Notes under the pieces: model-generated
What the model was told of the DNA's origin: nothing
Seen by the model: only the letters and a program-made list of their open reading frames with translations
Database searches by the model: none
Made by a program: the position numbers and the translations under genes
Assembly (NCBI RefSeq): GCF_001506075.1
Contig: NZ_KQ947475.1
Span: forward strand, 1,681,713-1,745,712
Reading direction: 5' to 3'
DNA length: 64,000 bases
From: Vibrio sp. MEBiC08052
GTDB lineage: Bacteria; Pseudomonadota; Gammaproteobacteria; Enterobacterales; Vibrionaceae
Shown: positions 20,981 to 31,947 of the stretch, in pieces
How positions within the stretch are numbered: position 1 is the first letter of the stretch
How the letters are laid out: the number at the start of each line of letters is the position of its first letter

Positions 20981-21027
20981 ATGCTTGATTAACTGCGATA
21001 AAACCGGACATCCCTTCAGCCAATGCC

Positions 21028-21744
21028 CTAATCAGACGCAAGCAACTCATCGACCAGTTTCGGCACCTCAATACTGGCCTTGCCATAACGCTTTTCGACA
21101 AATTCACTTTCAACGGCACTCGGCTCAAGATTAATTTCTATTGTATGGGCACCATGCATTTTTGCATCATGAACAAAACCAGCCGCAGGGTAAACCACTC
21201 CTGATGTGCCGATGGAAATAAATAAATCCGCTTGTTCAAGTGCAGTATAGATGTCCCCCATTCTCAACGGCATTTCACCAAACCACACAATATGAGGACG
21301 TAATTGAGACGGTATCTGACAGCAATGGCAAAGATCCCCCATATTCAAATCATCGGTTTGGTCAATCACTTGCTGTGATTCGCAGCAACGCGCTTTCAAC
21401 AATTCGCCATGCATATGGATCACATTTTTACTGCCACCACGCTCATGCAAATTATCAATATTTTGTGTAATGACGGTAACCAGGCCATCGAGTTCAGCTT
21501 CAAGTTTACCTAAAGCGAGATGGGCTGGATTCGGTTGAATCGATGCAGAAAGAAGTTTCCGCCGCCGTTGATTATAAAAATTCTGGACCAGTTCCGGGTT
21601 ACGTTCAAACCCTTCGGGAGTTGCAACATCTTCGATGCTATGATTTTCCCAAAGGCCATCCTGCGCCCTGAACGTTTGAATCCCTGATTCCGCGGAAATT
21701 CCGGCACCAGTGAGAACAACAATATTACGATATGGATAGTGCAT
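21028..21744 (-). CDS. cobB: Sirtuin NAD-dependent protein deacylase CobB
   Basis: 238 residues. [10 protein letters not shown] binds NAD+, [12 protein letters not shown] and [11 protein letters not shown] hold the catalytic His, and two Cys pairs form the zinc site. The stretch FYNQRRR keeps the Tyr and Arg (Y-x-x-R) that give E. coli CobB desuccinylase activity. It removes acetyl and succinyl groups from lysines of metabolic enzymes. Confidence 0.94.
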   Translation of the reverse strand: MHYPYRNIVVLTGAGISAESGIQTFRAQDGLWENHSIEDVATPEGFERNPELVQNFYNQRRRKLLSASIQPNPAHLALGKLEAELDGLVTVITQNIDNLHERGGSKNVIHMHGELLKARCCESQQVIDQTDDLNMGDLCHCCQIPSQLRPHIVWFGEMPLRMGDIYTALEQADLFISIGTSGVVYPAAGFVHDAKMHGAHTIEINLEPSAVESEFVEKRYGKASIEVPKLVDELLASD

Positions 21745-21870
21745 GTCATATCCTTATGCTTTCATGTTTTGACCTTAATATACCTGATCTTTTTTACAGA
21801 AAAAAATAGACAATAGTATACCTTATCATCCGCCATCAATTGGCAAGACGCTGCGCTGGACTCAAAAACA

Positions 21871-21907
21871 ACAACCCCACAGGCGATAATAACACCGGTG
21901 GGGTTGT
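21871..21907 (-). terminator. Terminator after the amino-acid transporter
   Basis: ACAACCCCAC pairs with GTGGGGTTGT. Read on the minus strand it is followed by TGTTTTTG, just past the stop of the transporter gene. Confidence 0.85.
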
Positions 21908-21933
21908 GCAGGTTTCAGAAGATTGGCAAATAT

Positions 21934-23187
21934 TTATAAAGCGCCACAAATGACCGAGGTGATTGCAGCCAACCCACAGATCACCGTAAAAATTTGTACC
22001 GGAACCGTGGTTCTGAACTTCTTCATCGCCCCGACGCGTCTCATGGCATAGACTGGCATAATAAACAAAATGGCAGCAATCATCGGTGCTCCCATAGTTT
22101 CAATCATACCTAAAATGCTCGGATTAATCATGGCAACGATCCATGTCGTCAATACGATGAAAATCAGAGAAGCTCTGTCAATTGATTTTACCGCCATGTT
22201 GCTGCGAGATTTAATCAGCCCGACCAATCCTTCATGTGCACCAAGAAAATGACCAAAATAGCTGGATGTGATCGCAGCAAACGCCACGATAGGTCCCAAA
22301 TAAGAGATCAACGGTGAACCATGTTCATTCGCCAGATAAGACAACACGGAAATATTTTGTGCTTTGGCAATAGCGAGTTGTTCCGGAGAAAGAGATAAAA
22401 CGACCGAAAACACAAAAAACATGACAAATGCCATCAACATAAATGCCGCGCCACCGGTAATCATATCTGTCTTTTGTGCAGCATCATCACTGTAAGTTAG
22501 CCGTTGTTCTTTGGTAAATTGACTAATAATCGGGCTGTGATTAAACGAAAAGACAATCAGTGGAATCGCCAACCAAATAATCATCGGCATTCCCGACCAA
22601 TCCGGTTTGACTTCTATCATTGATGTATTCCAGTCCGGAATCAGATAAACCGATAGTGCGAGTAAGATCAACACCAGCGGATAAACCATCAGTGACGTTG
22701 CTTTCAGCATTAGGCTTTTACCAAATACCACCCCACCCGTCATCGTAAGAATTAATACGCCTGACAATAACCAGCGGGGAATCGATGGCAATGCAAGTTG
22801 ATGTACTAAAAATGAATCCACCGTGTTGGTAATTCCCACACCATAAATTAACACGATTGGATAAATTGCGAAAAAATAAGCAAATGTAATCAGATTGGCT
22901 CCGGTTTTCCCAAAATGTTCTTCAACCGTATCCGTAATATCGGATTCCGGATGCTTAGCTGATAATACAAAACGCGCCAGACTTTTATGCGCAAACCATG
23001 TCATCGGGGCGGCAATCAGGGCAAGAATGACTAATGGCCAAAAACCACCGGCACCTGCTTTAATCGGCAGGAAAAGTACGCCAGCTCCGACTGCTGTTCC
23101 AAACAGAGAGAGGCACCATGTAAAATCTTTGTAAGTCCATTTACCAGATGAATATTTGTTATTTTGTACTAATATTGTTGTGTTCAT
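21934..23187 (-). CDS. HAAAP-family serine/threonine-type transporter
   Basis: 417 residues with about eleven membrane segments. The opening GTAVGAGVLFLPIKAGAGG and the later VFSFNHSPIISQF are typical of SdaC/TdcC, the proton-coupled serine/threonine branch of the hydroxy/aromatic amino acid permeases. The exact substrate cannot be read. It stands alone, without a deaminase gene beside it. The 288-base gap to its right neighbour (23188-23475) shows no further gene. Confidence 0.85.
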   Translation of the reverse strand: MNTTILVQNNKYSSGKWTYKDFTWCLSLFGTAVGAGVLFLPIKAGAGGFWPLVILALIAAPMTWFAHKSLARFVLSAKHPESDITDTVEEHFGKTGANLITFAYFFAIYPIVLIYGVGITNTVDSFLVHQLALPSIPRWLLSGVLILTMTGGVVFGKSLMLKATSLMVYPLVLILLALSVYLIPDWNTSMIEVKPDWSGMPMIIWLAIPLIVFSFNHSPIISQFTKEQRLTYSDDAAQKTDMITGGAAFMLMAFVMFFVFSVVLSLSPEQLAIAKAQNISVLSYLANEHGSPLISYLGPIVAFAAITSSYFGHFLGAHEGLVGLIKSRSNMAVKSIDRASLIFIVLTTWIVAMINPSILGMIETMGAPMIAAILFIMPVYAMRRVGAMKKFRTTVPVQIFTVICGLAAITSVICGAL

Positions 23188-23475
23188 GTTAAGTTTCTCA
23201 TCATTGGTAAAATAATATACTAAAAATAAGTTTCAGTTATATTTGACCAGCAATGAGAAGTTTTGGGAATACAGAAGTGAATGAACTTGAAGAGAAGCTT
23301 AGTAAAAGTCAATCCGGGTCACGAATTTAACGTGCTATACATGATTATTTTTAATCATATGGATAAGAAAAAATGATGCGAAATGAGGTTGTTGACAAGA
23401 TGTTGCTCAAATTAAGCCAATCGTCACATCTGCCAATATGCACGGGGATAAACCCCGTGCCTTGTCCGTTAGGGT

Positions 23476-24696
23476 TTATTCTTCATTAATAGTGGAAATT
23501 TTATGAATTGATAGATCAGCACCATTGAACTCATCTTCCTCAGAAAGCCTCAAGCCTGTGATTTTCTGAAGTGAACCATAAACAATCAACGCGCCAAATA
23601 GCGCCACGAGAATGCCCGCGATGGTTCCCAGCAACTGAGAAGCAAAGCTCACTCCACCGATACCCCCGAGTGACTGCTGACCAAAAATACCTGCGGCAAT
23701 ACCGCCCCAAGCACCACATAGACCATGTAGTGGCCAAACCCCTAATACATCATCAATATGGGTTTTATTTTGTAGCCAAGTAAAGACCCAAACAAACAGG
23801 ACACCCGCGATCCCCCCCGTTATCAATGCACCAAGGGGATGCATCAGATCCGAACCGGCACACACTGCGACTAAACCAGCCAAAGGTCCGTTATGAATAA
23901 ATCCGGGGTCATTTTTTCCGACAATAAAGGCAGCCAGAATCCCACCGACCATTGCCATGAGGGAATTCATCGCAACAAGACCGCTAATCCCATTGAGCGT
24001 TTGCGCAGACATCACATTAAAACCAAACCATCCCACACTGAGGATCCAAGCACCTAAAGCAAGAAATGGAATATTTGATGGCGCGAAGTTGGTGTGTTTT
24101 CCTGCCCTAATTCGCCCTTTCCTCATCCCCAAAAAGATCACGGCAACCAGTGCAATCCATCCGCCTACGGCGTGAACGACGACCGAACCGGCAAAGTCAT
24201 GGAAAGGATGGCCGAACTGAGTCTCAAGCCAGTTTTGGAATTGGAAGTTTCCATTCCAGATCGTCCCTTCGAAAAATGGATAAATCACACCAACCGTAAA
24301 AAAGGTTGCGATCATGATGGGATGAAAACGTGCTCTCTCAGCGATGCCACCAGAAACAATCGCAGGAATCGCAGCCGCAAAAGTCAGCAGAAAGAAAAAT
24401 TTAACCAATGCATAACCATTACCGGCAGCAAGGACTTCGGCACTCGAGAAAAAAGTCGTATGGTATGCAATCCAGTAACCGATGAAAAAATAGGCGATGG
24501 TTGAGACGCCGAAATCAACCAGTATTTTGACCAAAGCATTGACCTGATTTTTCTTCCGGACTGTACCAACCTCCAGAAAAGCAAAGCCAGCGTGCATCAG
24601 AAAAACCATGATCGCACCCAGCAATAAAAACAATGTATCTGAACTCTGAGTCAGGGTCTGGACTGCCCCCTGAACTTGACTTAAGTTGTGCTCCAT
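23476..24696 (-). CDS. amt: Ammonium transporter Amt
   Basis: About 406 residues. Amt landmarks are GFAFLEVGTVRKKN, the pore histidine in FAGSVVVHAVGG and the second in WPLHGLCGAWGG. It lacks a long N-terminal signal extension. The chosen ATG at 24696 follows GGAGAG at a good distance; the frame runs back to 24873 but without a better site. No glnK (PII) gene is adjacent, unlike the common glnK-amtB pair. Confidence 0.92.
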   Translation of the reverse strand: MEHNLSQVQGAVQTLTQSSDTLFLLLGAIMVFLMHAGFAFLEVGTVRKKNQVNALVKILVDFGVSTIAYFFIGYWIAYHTTFFSSAEVLAAGNGYALVKFFFLLTFAAAIPAIVSGGIAERARFHPIMIATFFTVGVIYPFFEGTIWNGNFQFQNWLETQFGHPFHDFAGSVVVHAVGGWIALVAVIFLGMRKGRIRAGKHTNFAPSNIPFLALGAWILSVGWFGFNVMSAQTLNGISGLVAMNSLMAMVGGILAAFIVGKNDPGFIHNGPLAGLVAVCAGSDLMHPLGALITGGIAGVLFVWVFTWLQNKTHIDDVLGVWPLHGLCGAWGGIAAGIFGQQSLGGIGGVSFASQLLGTIAGILVALFGALIVYGSLQKITGLRLSEEDEFNGADLSIHKISTINEE

Positions 24697-24792
24697 TCGC
24701 GTTCTCTCCATTAATTCAACTGCACCGGGTATCCCTAAAAGAATTATTTCTCTCATGAACTGCCCTAACTTAGTGCCAATAAAAATGAAAAA

Positions 24793-24812
24793 TCCCCATT
24801 TTGGGGAAAATA
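24793..24812 (-). other. Hairpin with U-run in the amt upstream region
   Basis: On the minus strand TCCCC and GGGGA pair around AAAAT, then TTTTTCATTTTT follows. It lies about 95 bases before the amt start and 215 bases after the 127-residue gene. It could be that gene's terminator or a leader attenuator of amt. The rest of the 24697-25022 gap is AT-rich without an evident gene. Confidence 0.45.
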
Positions 24813-25022
24813 ATAGTTTGCAGCGAGTAAAGCAGTATTTGTGCCAAGTTATACAACAGAGATAAACGCGCAACGAATTAATAGTAACTAATTGAATTAT
24901 AAATACTATCTTATTTATTCAACATCGTTAAACATTGTAACAACATAAAGGAGTGCACCAATATTGATTTTATGCATCAATATTGGGCACCCCATTTAGT
25001 GAAACAATTCTCGATATCAGCG

Positions 25023-25406
25023 CTAGCGCTTATCAATATAGGACGCAATCCATGCCCTGACTTCATTTGGCATCCTATTCGACAGAACCAAATATTCTTG
25101 ATCCATAAATTGTCGAGCTGTTCGAGGAGATGCCGTCAACATTCGAATTTCTCTTTGAGGGGTTGTGTTTAATATCGCATAAAGTTTGGGCTCTCTGGAT
25201 TTTAAGTTATTTCGGTAGTCTTTTTTTTCACGACGGTGAAGTTGTAACAGACCAAGATTTTCCGAGGCAGGATCAGGAATCAATTCAAACCCAACTAACT
25301 GCTTTTGTATTATGATCCATGCTCCGGCTGTGATCTGATGTTCAATAAACTGACATTCAATTAGCCATGTAATTTCTGACTTTGTAGATTTTGTTAAATA
25401 TGACAT
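25023..25406 (-). CDS. Hypothetical protein, 127 residues
   Basis: A soluble protein with no signal or membrane segment. It reads as mixed alpha/beta with conserved-looking Trp and Arg residues, and the family is not recognised. It lies directly downstream of the degenerate enhancer-binding regulator, in the same direction, and its promoter region contains sequences like those upstream of the regulator. It may therefore be a target of that regulator. Confidence 0.55.
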   Translation of the reverse strand: MSYLTKSTKSEITWLIECQFIEHQITAGAWIIIQKQLVGFELIPDPASENLGLLQLHRREKKDYRNNLKSREPKLYAILNTTPQREIRMLTASPRTARQFMDQEYLVLSNRMPNEVRAWIASYIDKR

Positions 25407-25647
25407 TTTCTTCGCTCTTATTCTTTAATAACAGGCATTAAATATTCGGTTATCCCAATTTTTATTTATTACAATATTTTGTATGGAAACTATCGTAATG
25501 CCAATATAAAAAATAAGGTTTAATATCCGAATATCAGGATAGAATAGCGTATCAATAAATAATCAGATGTCTCATTTTTTAGAGAAGAGTGAAGTATTGG
25601 TGGGGTTTTTTATTGTAAAAAAGGTAACATGACTCATTTTAGTGATC

Positions 25648-27021
25648 TTAATCAGACTCTGATTGCCATTCTTTATATTTCCTATCCAGTGTTTTTCTTG
25701 AAATACCGAGCTGCCGAGCCGCAGCTGATTTATTACCATCATAAAAATCAACCACCTTCTGTATATGGGACCTCTCTATTTCTCGAAGACTCCAATCACT
25801 AGGATAACCACGCACCAGCGTTTGTGATTTTGAGGGGTGAAATTCAGGAATTTCACTGTGGTGAGAAACGGTAATCATCACTTTAGATGCATGTTGTGAT
25901 GTCTGCATCATATATTCATGCCAATAATCATTAGGGGATTTATTTATAATCAAGCATCGTTCAATTAGATTAATAACTTCTCTTATATTACCTGGCCAAC
26001 TATATTTACCTTGATAAAAATCGTATTCATTTAACCATGTTGGTATGGGCAGTGATAATTGCTTACAAAGGCGTCGGGTTAAATAAGGGAATAATTCTCT
26101 TAAATCACCCAATCTATCCCGCAATGGTGAAACATTCATTTTCAATACCGATAAGCGCTCATATAATTCTCTGCAAAATTCATTTTCTCTAACAATATTG
26201 AGCATCTCTTTCGTACTTGTGGATATTAAACGGACATCAATTAAATACGATGAACTTCCCCCTTGTGACTGAACAGTTCGCCCTTCAAGTAACTGAACCA
26301 AAATATGTTGAAAATCGGCAGAGATATTTTCAATGCCATCTAAAAATAACGTCCCATGATTGGCAAGGCGTAATGAACCACCATGGTGGAACAGCCGTTC
26401 TATAACCAATGAGTCCGAATGTATATCCGCACAATTCACCACGACGAAAGGCCCGACTCTCCCACTCGCTTCATGGATAGCTCGTGCTGCCAACTCTTTA
26501 CCCGTCCCGGCTTCGCCCTCGATCAAAACTGGTGCTTTTGATGGGGCATATTGCATGATCTGTTGCTTGAGATATTTCGTTCTCTCCGAATTTCCAACAA
26601 TGATTGTCTGATGATACTTATCTAATGTCTGTGTCAGCACTGTATATTTTTGGGTTTCAGTCAATCGTTGCAAGGCACATTTAACAGCCTGCTGAATTTG
26701 ATGCTCGTTTAATGGGGGCAATAGGTAATAGCGTCCTTGCATGAGGTCTGACTTGAGTTCATTTTCACTCAACAACAGTAATATTTCGCCTTCAAAACAT
26801 GACGCGATTTGAGTTACTTCATGGGGTTGACACACATTGACATCCAGAATGATCAGGTCATAGAGTGCCAATAACTTACTATCATCCTGTAGATTACTGA
26901 TCGTATCTAATCCGGAAACCAAACCAGATAAAGCCCGGACAAACTGCACTTGAACTTCTGGCTGCCGGCTAATAATCAATACAGAAAAAGTCAGGAATTG
27001 TCGTTCGGTCAGGAATTTCAC
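25648..27021 (-). CDS. Atypical bacterial enhancer-binding protein (VpsR-like architecture)
   Basis: 457 residues. An N-terminal receiver-like domain (DLIILDVNV holds a possible phospho-acceptor Asp) is followed by an AAA+ domain with Walker A GEAGTGKE and arginine-finger region LYERLSVLKMNVSPLRDR, then a Fis-type helix-turn-helix (KSAAARQLGISRKTLDRK). The GAFTGA loop that contacts sigma-54 is missing: the chain runs from IERLFHHGG straight to GTLFLD. The Walker B glutamate is replaced (LFLDGIENI instead of LFLDEIGD). It is therefore unlikely to work as a standard sigma-54 activator. Vibrio VpsR has a comparable altered architecture and works with sigma-70. The start is GTG. Confidence 0.82.
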   Translation of the reverse strand: MKFLTERQFLTFSVLIISRQPEVQVQFVRALSGLVSGLDTISNLQDDSKLLALYDLIILDVNVCQPHEVTQIASCFEGEILLLLSENELKSDLMQGRYYLLPPLNEHQIQQAVKCALQRLTETQKYTVLTQTLDKYHQTIIVGNSERTKYLKQQIMQYAPSKAPVLIEGEAGTGKELAARAIHEASGRVGPFVVVNCADIHSDSLVIERLFHHGGSLRLANHGTLFLDGIENISADFQHILVQLLEGRTVQSQGGSSSYLIDVRLISTSTKEMLNIVRENEFCRELYERLSVLKMNVSPLRDRLGDLRELFPYLTRRLCKQLSLPIPTWLNEYDFYQGKYSWPGNIREVINLIERCLIINKSPNDYWHEYMMQTSQHASKVMITVSHHSEIPEFHPSKSQTLVRGYPSDWSLREIERSHIQKVVDFYDGNKSAAARQLGISRKTLDRKYKEWQSESD

Positions 27022-27080
27022 AAGTATGATTCTCAGTTAGATGATCAACTCTTTTCGGACAAAGAAATCTATTATTCGGT

Positions 27081-27104
27081 ATATCATACGGAATATCATA
27101 CGGA
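27081..27104. repeat. Two exact 12-bp direct repeats upstream of the regulator
   Basis: ATATCATACGGA occurs twice back to back and is followed by ATATT. It lies about 60 bases upstream of the regulator's start. Related CGGATAT/ATATTCGG elements occur near 25440 and 25530, upstream of the 127-residue gene. This could be the regulator's own binding site. The rest of the 27022-27334 gap shows no gene. Confidence 0.5.
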
Positions 27105-27334
27105 ATATTGTCGCCCACCTTGACATTATTGTCATCATTTCGCCTAACGATTCATCAAATCCATGTCATTTCTTCAATTGTTTCGTGATCTTATTTCAAA
27201 AGTAGCCAAAGTGCACATCACCAACCAGACAGCGGCATTATCGTTAAACCAGCTTGCTGTTAACAAGATTGTAGTTGAGATAAATTATGATTGAGATAAA
27301 GTGGCAGCCTGTCTCGGTATGAAGTAAATACAAT

Positions 27335-27925
27335 ATGCTTGAAGAACATCAAATTACTTGGGTGATTCTTGCCGGAGGTCAATCTTCGCGAATGGGTGGT
27401 CATGATAAAGGACTGTTAGTTTATCAGGGACAGCCATTAATCCAGCGGGTGATTGACGCGCTGCAACCTCAGGTCTCCTCTCTTTGGATCTGTGCCAATC
27501 GTAATCAAGCGGCTTACCGGCAATACGCCCCCGTCATTGAAGATCTCTATCCGGATTACCCCGGCCCTCTGGCAGGACTACACAGTGCCTTAAAACATGC
27601 TAAAACGGAATGGGTTGGCATTCTTCCCTGTGATGGCCCTCAAGTCAGCCACGATTTGGCTCAGCGTTTCTGTCAGGCAAGCGAGAGTGGCGGAAAGGTC
27701 TATGTCGCTCATGACGGTGAAAAATATCAGCCGGTTTATGCCCTCGCTCACCGTTCTGTTCTCGCTCAGCTTGAACACTTTCTAGAACAAGGCGAGCGAA
27801 AAGTGATGCGCTTTTTTGACCAAGTCGGAGCCCGTCCCGTTGATTGTCACGATATTCAGGCGATGTTCATGAATGTGAATACTCCAGAACAACTGTTAAA
27901 TCCGAAAGATCAACAGCTGGCCTGA
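27335..27925 (+). CDS. mobA: Molybdenum cofactor guanylyltransferase MobA
   Basis: 196 residues. LAGGQSSRMGGHDKGLL is the nucleotidyltransferase P-loop region with the catalytic Arg/Lys, and YPGPLAG and PCDGPQV follow as in MobA. It transfers GMP to molybdopterin to make the MGD cofactor. mobB follows 33 bases later, in the same operon. Confidence 0.94.
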   Translation: MLEEHQITWVILAGGQSSRMGGHDKGLLVYQGQPLIQRVIDALQPQVSSLWICANRNQAAYRQYAPVIEDLYPDYPGPLAGLHSALKHAKTEWVGILPCDGPQVSHDLAQRFCQASESGGKVYVAHDGEKYQPVYALAHRSVLAQLEHFLEQGERKVMRFFDQVGARPVDCHDIQAMFMNVNTPEQLLNPKDQQLA

Positions 27926-27958
27926 TCCCGAAACAACCTGCTGAGGTAGATCATTCAC

Positions 27959-28519
27959 ATGACCAGTCTTTCAGACAAACTGCCCAATATCCCGGTGCTC
28001 GGCTTTGCGGCTTTTTCCGGAACCGGAAAAACAACCTTGCTTGAATCCTTGATTCCTGTATTTATTGCACGCGGTATCCGCGTGGGAGTTTATAAACATT
28101 CACATCATGTCATCGAACAAGATAAACCCGGAAAAGATAGTTTTCGGCTGCGTAAAGCGGGAGCATTTCAAACCTTACTTTCGACACCGGAGCGAACGAT
28201 TCTGACCACCGAATTTTCCGCGACATCTCCAGAGACATCAACATCTCCCGATTTTTATCATTTACTACAACAGTTTGACACAGAGCGTCTGGATTTAATT
28301 CTGGTTGAAGGATGTAAGGAACAGTGTTTCCCCAAAATAGAGTTACACCGTCACCAAACCAACAAGCCGTGGCTCTATCCTGATGATCCGGATATTATTG
28401 CAGTCGCAACGGATCGCGTTATTTCTTGCCCGCTGCCTTGTCTAGATCTGAATGATGTCGCTCAGATTGCTGAATTTGTGATGCAATATGTACAGGATTT
28501 TTTGTCTCATACGAAATGA
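27959..28519 (+). CDS. mobB: Molybdopterin-guanine dinucleotide adaptor MobB
   Basis: 186 residues. P-loop GFAAFSGTGKTTLLESL near residue 14 and LILVEGCKEQCFPKIEL, both typical of MobB, a GTP-binding helper of MobA. The ATG follows GAGGT. Confidence 0.93.
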   Translation: MTSLSDKLPNIPVLGFAAFSGTGKTTLLESLIPVFIARGIRVGVYKHSHHVIEQDKPGKDSFRLRKAGAFQTLLSTPERTILTTEFSATSPETSTSPDFYHLLQQFDTERLDLILVEGCKEQCFPKIELHRHQTNKPWLYPDDPDIIAVATDRVISCPLPCLDLNDVAQIAEFVMQYVQDFLSHTK

Positions 28520-28585
28520 ACGGCATCACCGCCTGAATGAATCAGACTGCTGCACCACAATAGAACAATACCGACATTGTCGTAT

Positions 28586-29497
28586 TCAAGGTTGAAGATT
28601 CAAAAATGCAGCGCCCCGGACACCTCCGGTTGCACCATATTTTGCTTTTCTGATTTCCGGACATTGTGCGATGGGCAACAAATAGCGCGGAATCCGCTGC
28701 GGCAGCTCTTGATAGAGCCGTTCAAAATTTGATAATCCTCCACCAAGAACAACTGTATGCGGATCATGGGCGGTAAATAAATTCCCGAGACATATCGCCA
28801 GAAGTTCGATGAAAAAATCAACAAAGGCACTCGCTGTCATATCACCTGCGTAAAAATTCTCAATGATCTCGACGGCTGGTTTGAATTGACCGTGCCGGTG
28901 TTGATACAACCCCTCAAATCCGCGACCAGAAATATAGCTCTCCAGACACCCCTGCTGACCACATCCACATTGGAATAAAGGCGGATTGTCTCCTAACCAA
29001 AACCATGCATCAATTGGTATCCGCATATGTCCAACTTCTCCTGCGACATGATTTCTGCCGGAAAAGACTTCACCACGATAGACAAGCCCACCACCAAATC
29101 CAGTCCCTAAAATGAGCCCCATCACCGAAGGACAGTCCCGCAGCGAATCATCCCATGCTTCAGACAAGATGAAACAATTCGCATCGTTTTCTAACCGGAC
29201 GGGCCGTTGCAGGCGTTTTTCCAAGTCCTGACGTAAACGACGGCCATTGATACCCGGAATGTTAACCGCCAACAGCGTGCCATCATCAACACGTTCTGTC
29301 CCGGGCAGCCCCAAACCGACTTGACCAACACAGCCCAAAATTTCATCATACTTTTCAACCTGTTTTGCGATCACCTCGATAAACCGGTCATAACACTGCA
29401 ACGGCGTTAATAACCGTTCGGTTGCGACTCTGGTTAATGTCGTATCGAATGCACCAAACTCAATTTTCGTTCCACCGACGTCAAAGCCGTAATACAT
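28586..29497 (-). CDS. nagK: N-acetylglucosamine kinase (ROK family)
   Basis: 303 residues, the usual NagK length. [10 protein letters not shown] (phosphate loop), ENDANCF (catalytic Asp), GTGFGGG and the ROK zinc motif [11 protein letters not shown] are present. It phosphorylates GlcNAc from cell-wall or chitin turnover. It stands alone between mobB (convergent) and the chemoreceptor. The 29498-29738 gap holds only a weak hairpin (CGGTGCCA/TGGCACCG, near 29694-29720). Confidence 0.9.
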   Translation of the reverse strand: MYYGFDVGGTKIEFGAFDTTLTRVATERLLTPLQCYDRFIEVIAKQVEKYDEILGCVGQVGLGLPGTERVDDGTLLAVNIPGINGRRLRQDLEKRLQRPVRLENDANCFILSEAWDDSLRDCPSVMGLILGTGFGGGLVYRGEVFSGRNHVAGEVGHMRIPIDAWFWLGDNPPLFQCGCGQQGCLESYISGRGFEGLYQHRHGQFKPAVEIIENFYAGDMTASAFVDFFIELLAICLGNLFTAHDPHTVVLGGGLSNFERLYQELPQRIPRYLLPIAQCPEIRKAKYGATGGVRGAAFLNLQP

Positions 29498-29738
29498 CTC
29501 GCAACCCCTCTATAAATACTATGATGGTCTTGGGTGGGCTCCCTGACTGGTGAATGCAGATGCATCCGCATCTCTGTTTTATATTGACAAGGCCCATAAA
29601 GATTTGGATGTGACGCCACTATTTCATGGCACAGCTTTTCATGGCAAAGCTTTGAGCGAATCCAATGCGGATATGATACATCCAGAAATGAATCGGTGCC
29701 AAACAAGATGCCTGGCACCGAGATAAAATAGATGAGGT

Positions 29739-31808
29739 TTAAGCGGATGCTGCGGTGGTTGATATTGCTGACAATTGATATTGTGACAACATCGTCTGTT
29801 GCTGATTTGCGATGTCAGAAACCTGCCCGGCACTACCGACGACTTCCTGTAAACTTAACGCCGTATGCTGTCCCTGTTCAGCAATTAACGCGATGGAATG
29901 ATTCACCTCTGCCGTGGCTTTTTCTTGCTGTTCCGCCGCGACAGAGATCTGTTCAACACGCGTACAAATGCCTTGAACGGATAATTCAATCGAAGTGAAT
30001 GACGACTTAACTTCTTCCCCTGACTGTAATGCCAGTGACATCTGCTCGCGTGAATCATTCACGGCCTGACGTGATCGATTTGCGGATGAAACCAACTCTG
30101 ACATGAGTTGACGAATGTTGGTTGTCTGTTCAGATGTACCGCTTGCTAACTTTCTGACTTCATCGGCAACCACAGCGAACCCCCGGCCCTGTTCTCCCGC
30201 TCTCGCAGCTTCTATTGCAGCGTTTAAGGCAAGCAAATTGGTATTCTCAGCAATCCCGCTGATCAGATTGACCATGCCCTGAATCTGATCAACCCGCTCA
30301 ACTAATTCATTCATTGCATCATCACTACTGTCCAGCCGTGCATTGAGAGATTTCAACGCATCCTGATTCTGAAGCAGCACTTCGAGTCCTTTCTGGGCAT
30401 GAGCAACGGATAGTTGGCTTTCTTGATGAGTATCGCCGGTAATTGATGCAATTTCGCTAATCGAAGCTTCAATTTCAGTCATGGTGGTGCTCATTCCTGC
30501 CAGTGCTTCATTTTGGCGCGTCAAACGTCGCTGACTACTTTCTGAAGCTTGATGACTGATTTCAGAAGCCTGATAGAGTGATGAGGACGTTTCCGTGACT
30601 TGATTAAGTGAAAGACGGATGGCATCAATCACTTCATTCAGATTTCTGGCAACCTTTCTCAGTTCTGACGGGCCTGATTCAATCAAATTATCCGAGAAGT
30701 TTTTTTGTGCCAGAGAATGCAATTCTGTCAGAATATGACGCAGACTGTGCAGCACCCAGCGGCGTAGAAGAAACCAAACGATAACCAAAACAATAATCGC
30801 AATCACCATGAACCACATCTGAGCAGTGGTTGTCAGACTGAGCGTCTCTTTCACCAGAGACTGATTATTCTTAATCTGCTGACTGGCATCCTGTGAAATC
30901 TCATCCAGTTTCTGAATGGTTCCGGTTGCAATACCGATCGCTTGATTGAGTTGCTCATCTTGTTTGTGGATCAAGCCAATTTGTGCCAGCACCTGCTTGA
31001 TGACACCGTGTTCAGCAAACCCTTTCTCCATGAGTTCGTAAGGGGCAGTCAGACTGGCAAATTCAGACACTTCGGGATACATTTCCCGAAAATCATCGAA
31101 AGCCAGTGACACTGCCGACTCACGGGTTCTCAGTGTCTTATAAAACTTTTGGGCAGCGGCTTCATCTTTCTCCATCATCAGCATCAAAAACAGACTTTCC
31201 ATTTTTGCTGCATTGGCAACAAAACGATTTGCGGCATCCATTGCTTCCGGATTTTCAAAAGCCAGCATGTTGGCAATACGGTTCATTTCTGGTCCGATAG
31301 AACTCACGCCATAACGAAAAGTCTCAGCGGCATCTTTTAACTGCACTTGATCTTTTAGCTTCTCAGCTTGTATCGACATCAATGAACGGCTGAGAGAGAC
31401 AAATGTGTCCACATCACGAATAATCGTATCGACCTGTTCTTTAGTGAGACTGCTCTGCTGAATCGTATCCTCCTCCTCCTCTTGCTTGAGCTGTTCTAAC
31501 AAGCTTTGCGTTGCATTGATTTTTTGAACAATACCAGCACGAATTTGGGTGAGTTGATCTTGTTGTACGGTTCGAATACCGGCACTCATCAGCTTGGTAT
31601 TCTCTAGAATAGCTTGCACAAGCCGCGCATTGGTAATTGCCAGAGGGAATGCCCGGTTGGATAAATGATCAAACTGCCCGGCAACAGAATGGAGCCCGCG
31701 GAGTCCTTGGTAGGAAAGCAGCACAACAAACAGAATGAAAGCAACGAAACAAGCACTAATAATTCTGATCAGGGAAGATGAGGAAAAAAATTTGAAAATA
31801 TGTAGCAT
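29739..31808 (-). CDS. Methyl-accepting chemotaxis protein
   Basis: 689 residues. Membrane segment 1 is about 12-32, a long helical periplasmic sensor with a Glu-rich coiled coil (EEEEE near residue 115) runs to about 330, and membrane segment 2 is [22 protein letters not shown]-like stretch follows, then the signalling hairpin tip [20 protein letters not shown]. No C-terminal pentapeptide for CheR is evident. The ligand is unknown. Confidence 0.93.
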   Translation of the reverse strand: MLHIFKFFSSSSLIRIISACFVAFILFVVLLSYQGLRGLHSVAGQFDHLSNRAFPLAITNARLVQAILENTKLMSAGIRTVQQDQLTQIRAGIVQKINATQSLLEQLKQEEEEDTIQQSSLTKEQVDTIIRDVDTFVSLSRSLMSIQAEKLKDQVQLKDAAETFRYGVSSIGPEMNRIANMLAFENPEAMDAANRFVANAAKMESLFLMLMMEKDEAAAQKFYKTLRTRESAVSLAFDDFREMYPEVSEFASLTAPYELMEKGFAEHGVIKQVLAQIGLIHKQDEQLNQAIGIATGTIQKLDEISQDASQQIKNNQSLVKETLSLTTTAQMWFMVIAIIVLVIVWFLLRRWVLHSLRHILTELHSLAQKNFSDNLIESGPSELRKVARNLNEVIDAIRLSLNQVTETSSSLYQASEISHQASESSQRRLTRQNEALAGMSTTMTEIEASISEIASITGDTHQESQLSVAHAQKGLEVLLQNQDALKSLNARLDSSDDAMNELVERVDQIQGMVNLISGIAENTNLLALNAAIEAARAGEQGRGFAVVADEVRKLASGTSEQTTNIRQLMSELVSSANRSRQAVNDSREQMSLALQSGEEVKSSFTSIELSVQGICTRVEQISVAAEQQEKATAEVNHSIALIAEQGQHTALSLQEVVGSAGQVSDIANQQQTMLSQYQLSAISTTAASA

Positions 31809-31947
31809 CTGAGTTGGTCATCTGGTGAATACCTGTCGTTGATGCTAAGAATAAAAAATTTCAGTCGTGTAACAGTTATATGACAAATTTATGACAGTGA
31901 TAATTATATCACTAAAATCTAACATTAAAGCTGATTATTCTTCATAC

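Noticed and set aside
25470..25510. Sigma-54 promoter upstream of the 127-residue gene
   Set aside because: On the minus strand TTGGCAT is present, but the -12 element has GT where GC is required at the correct spacing.
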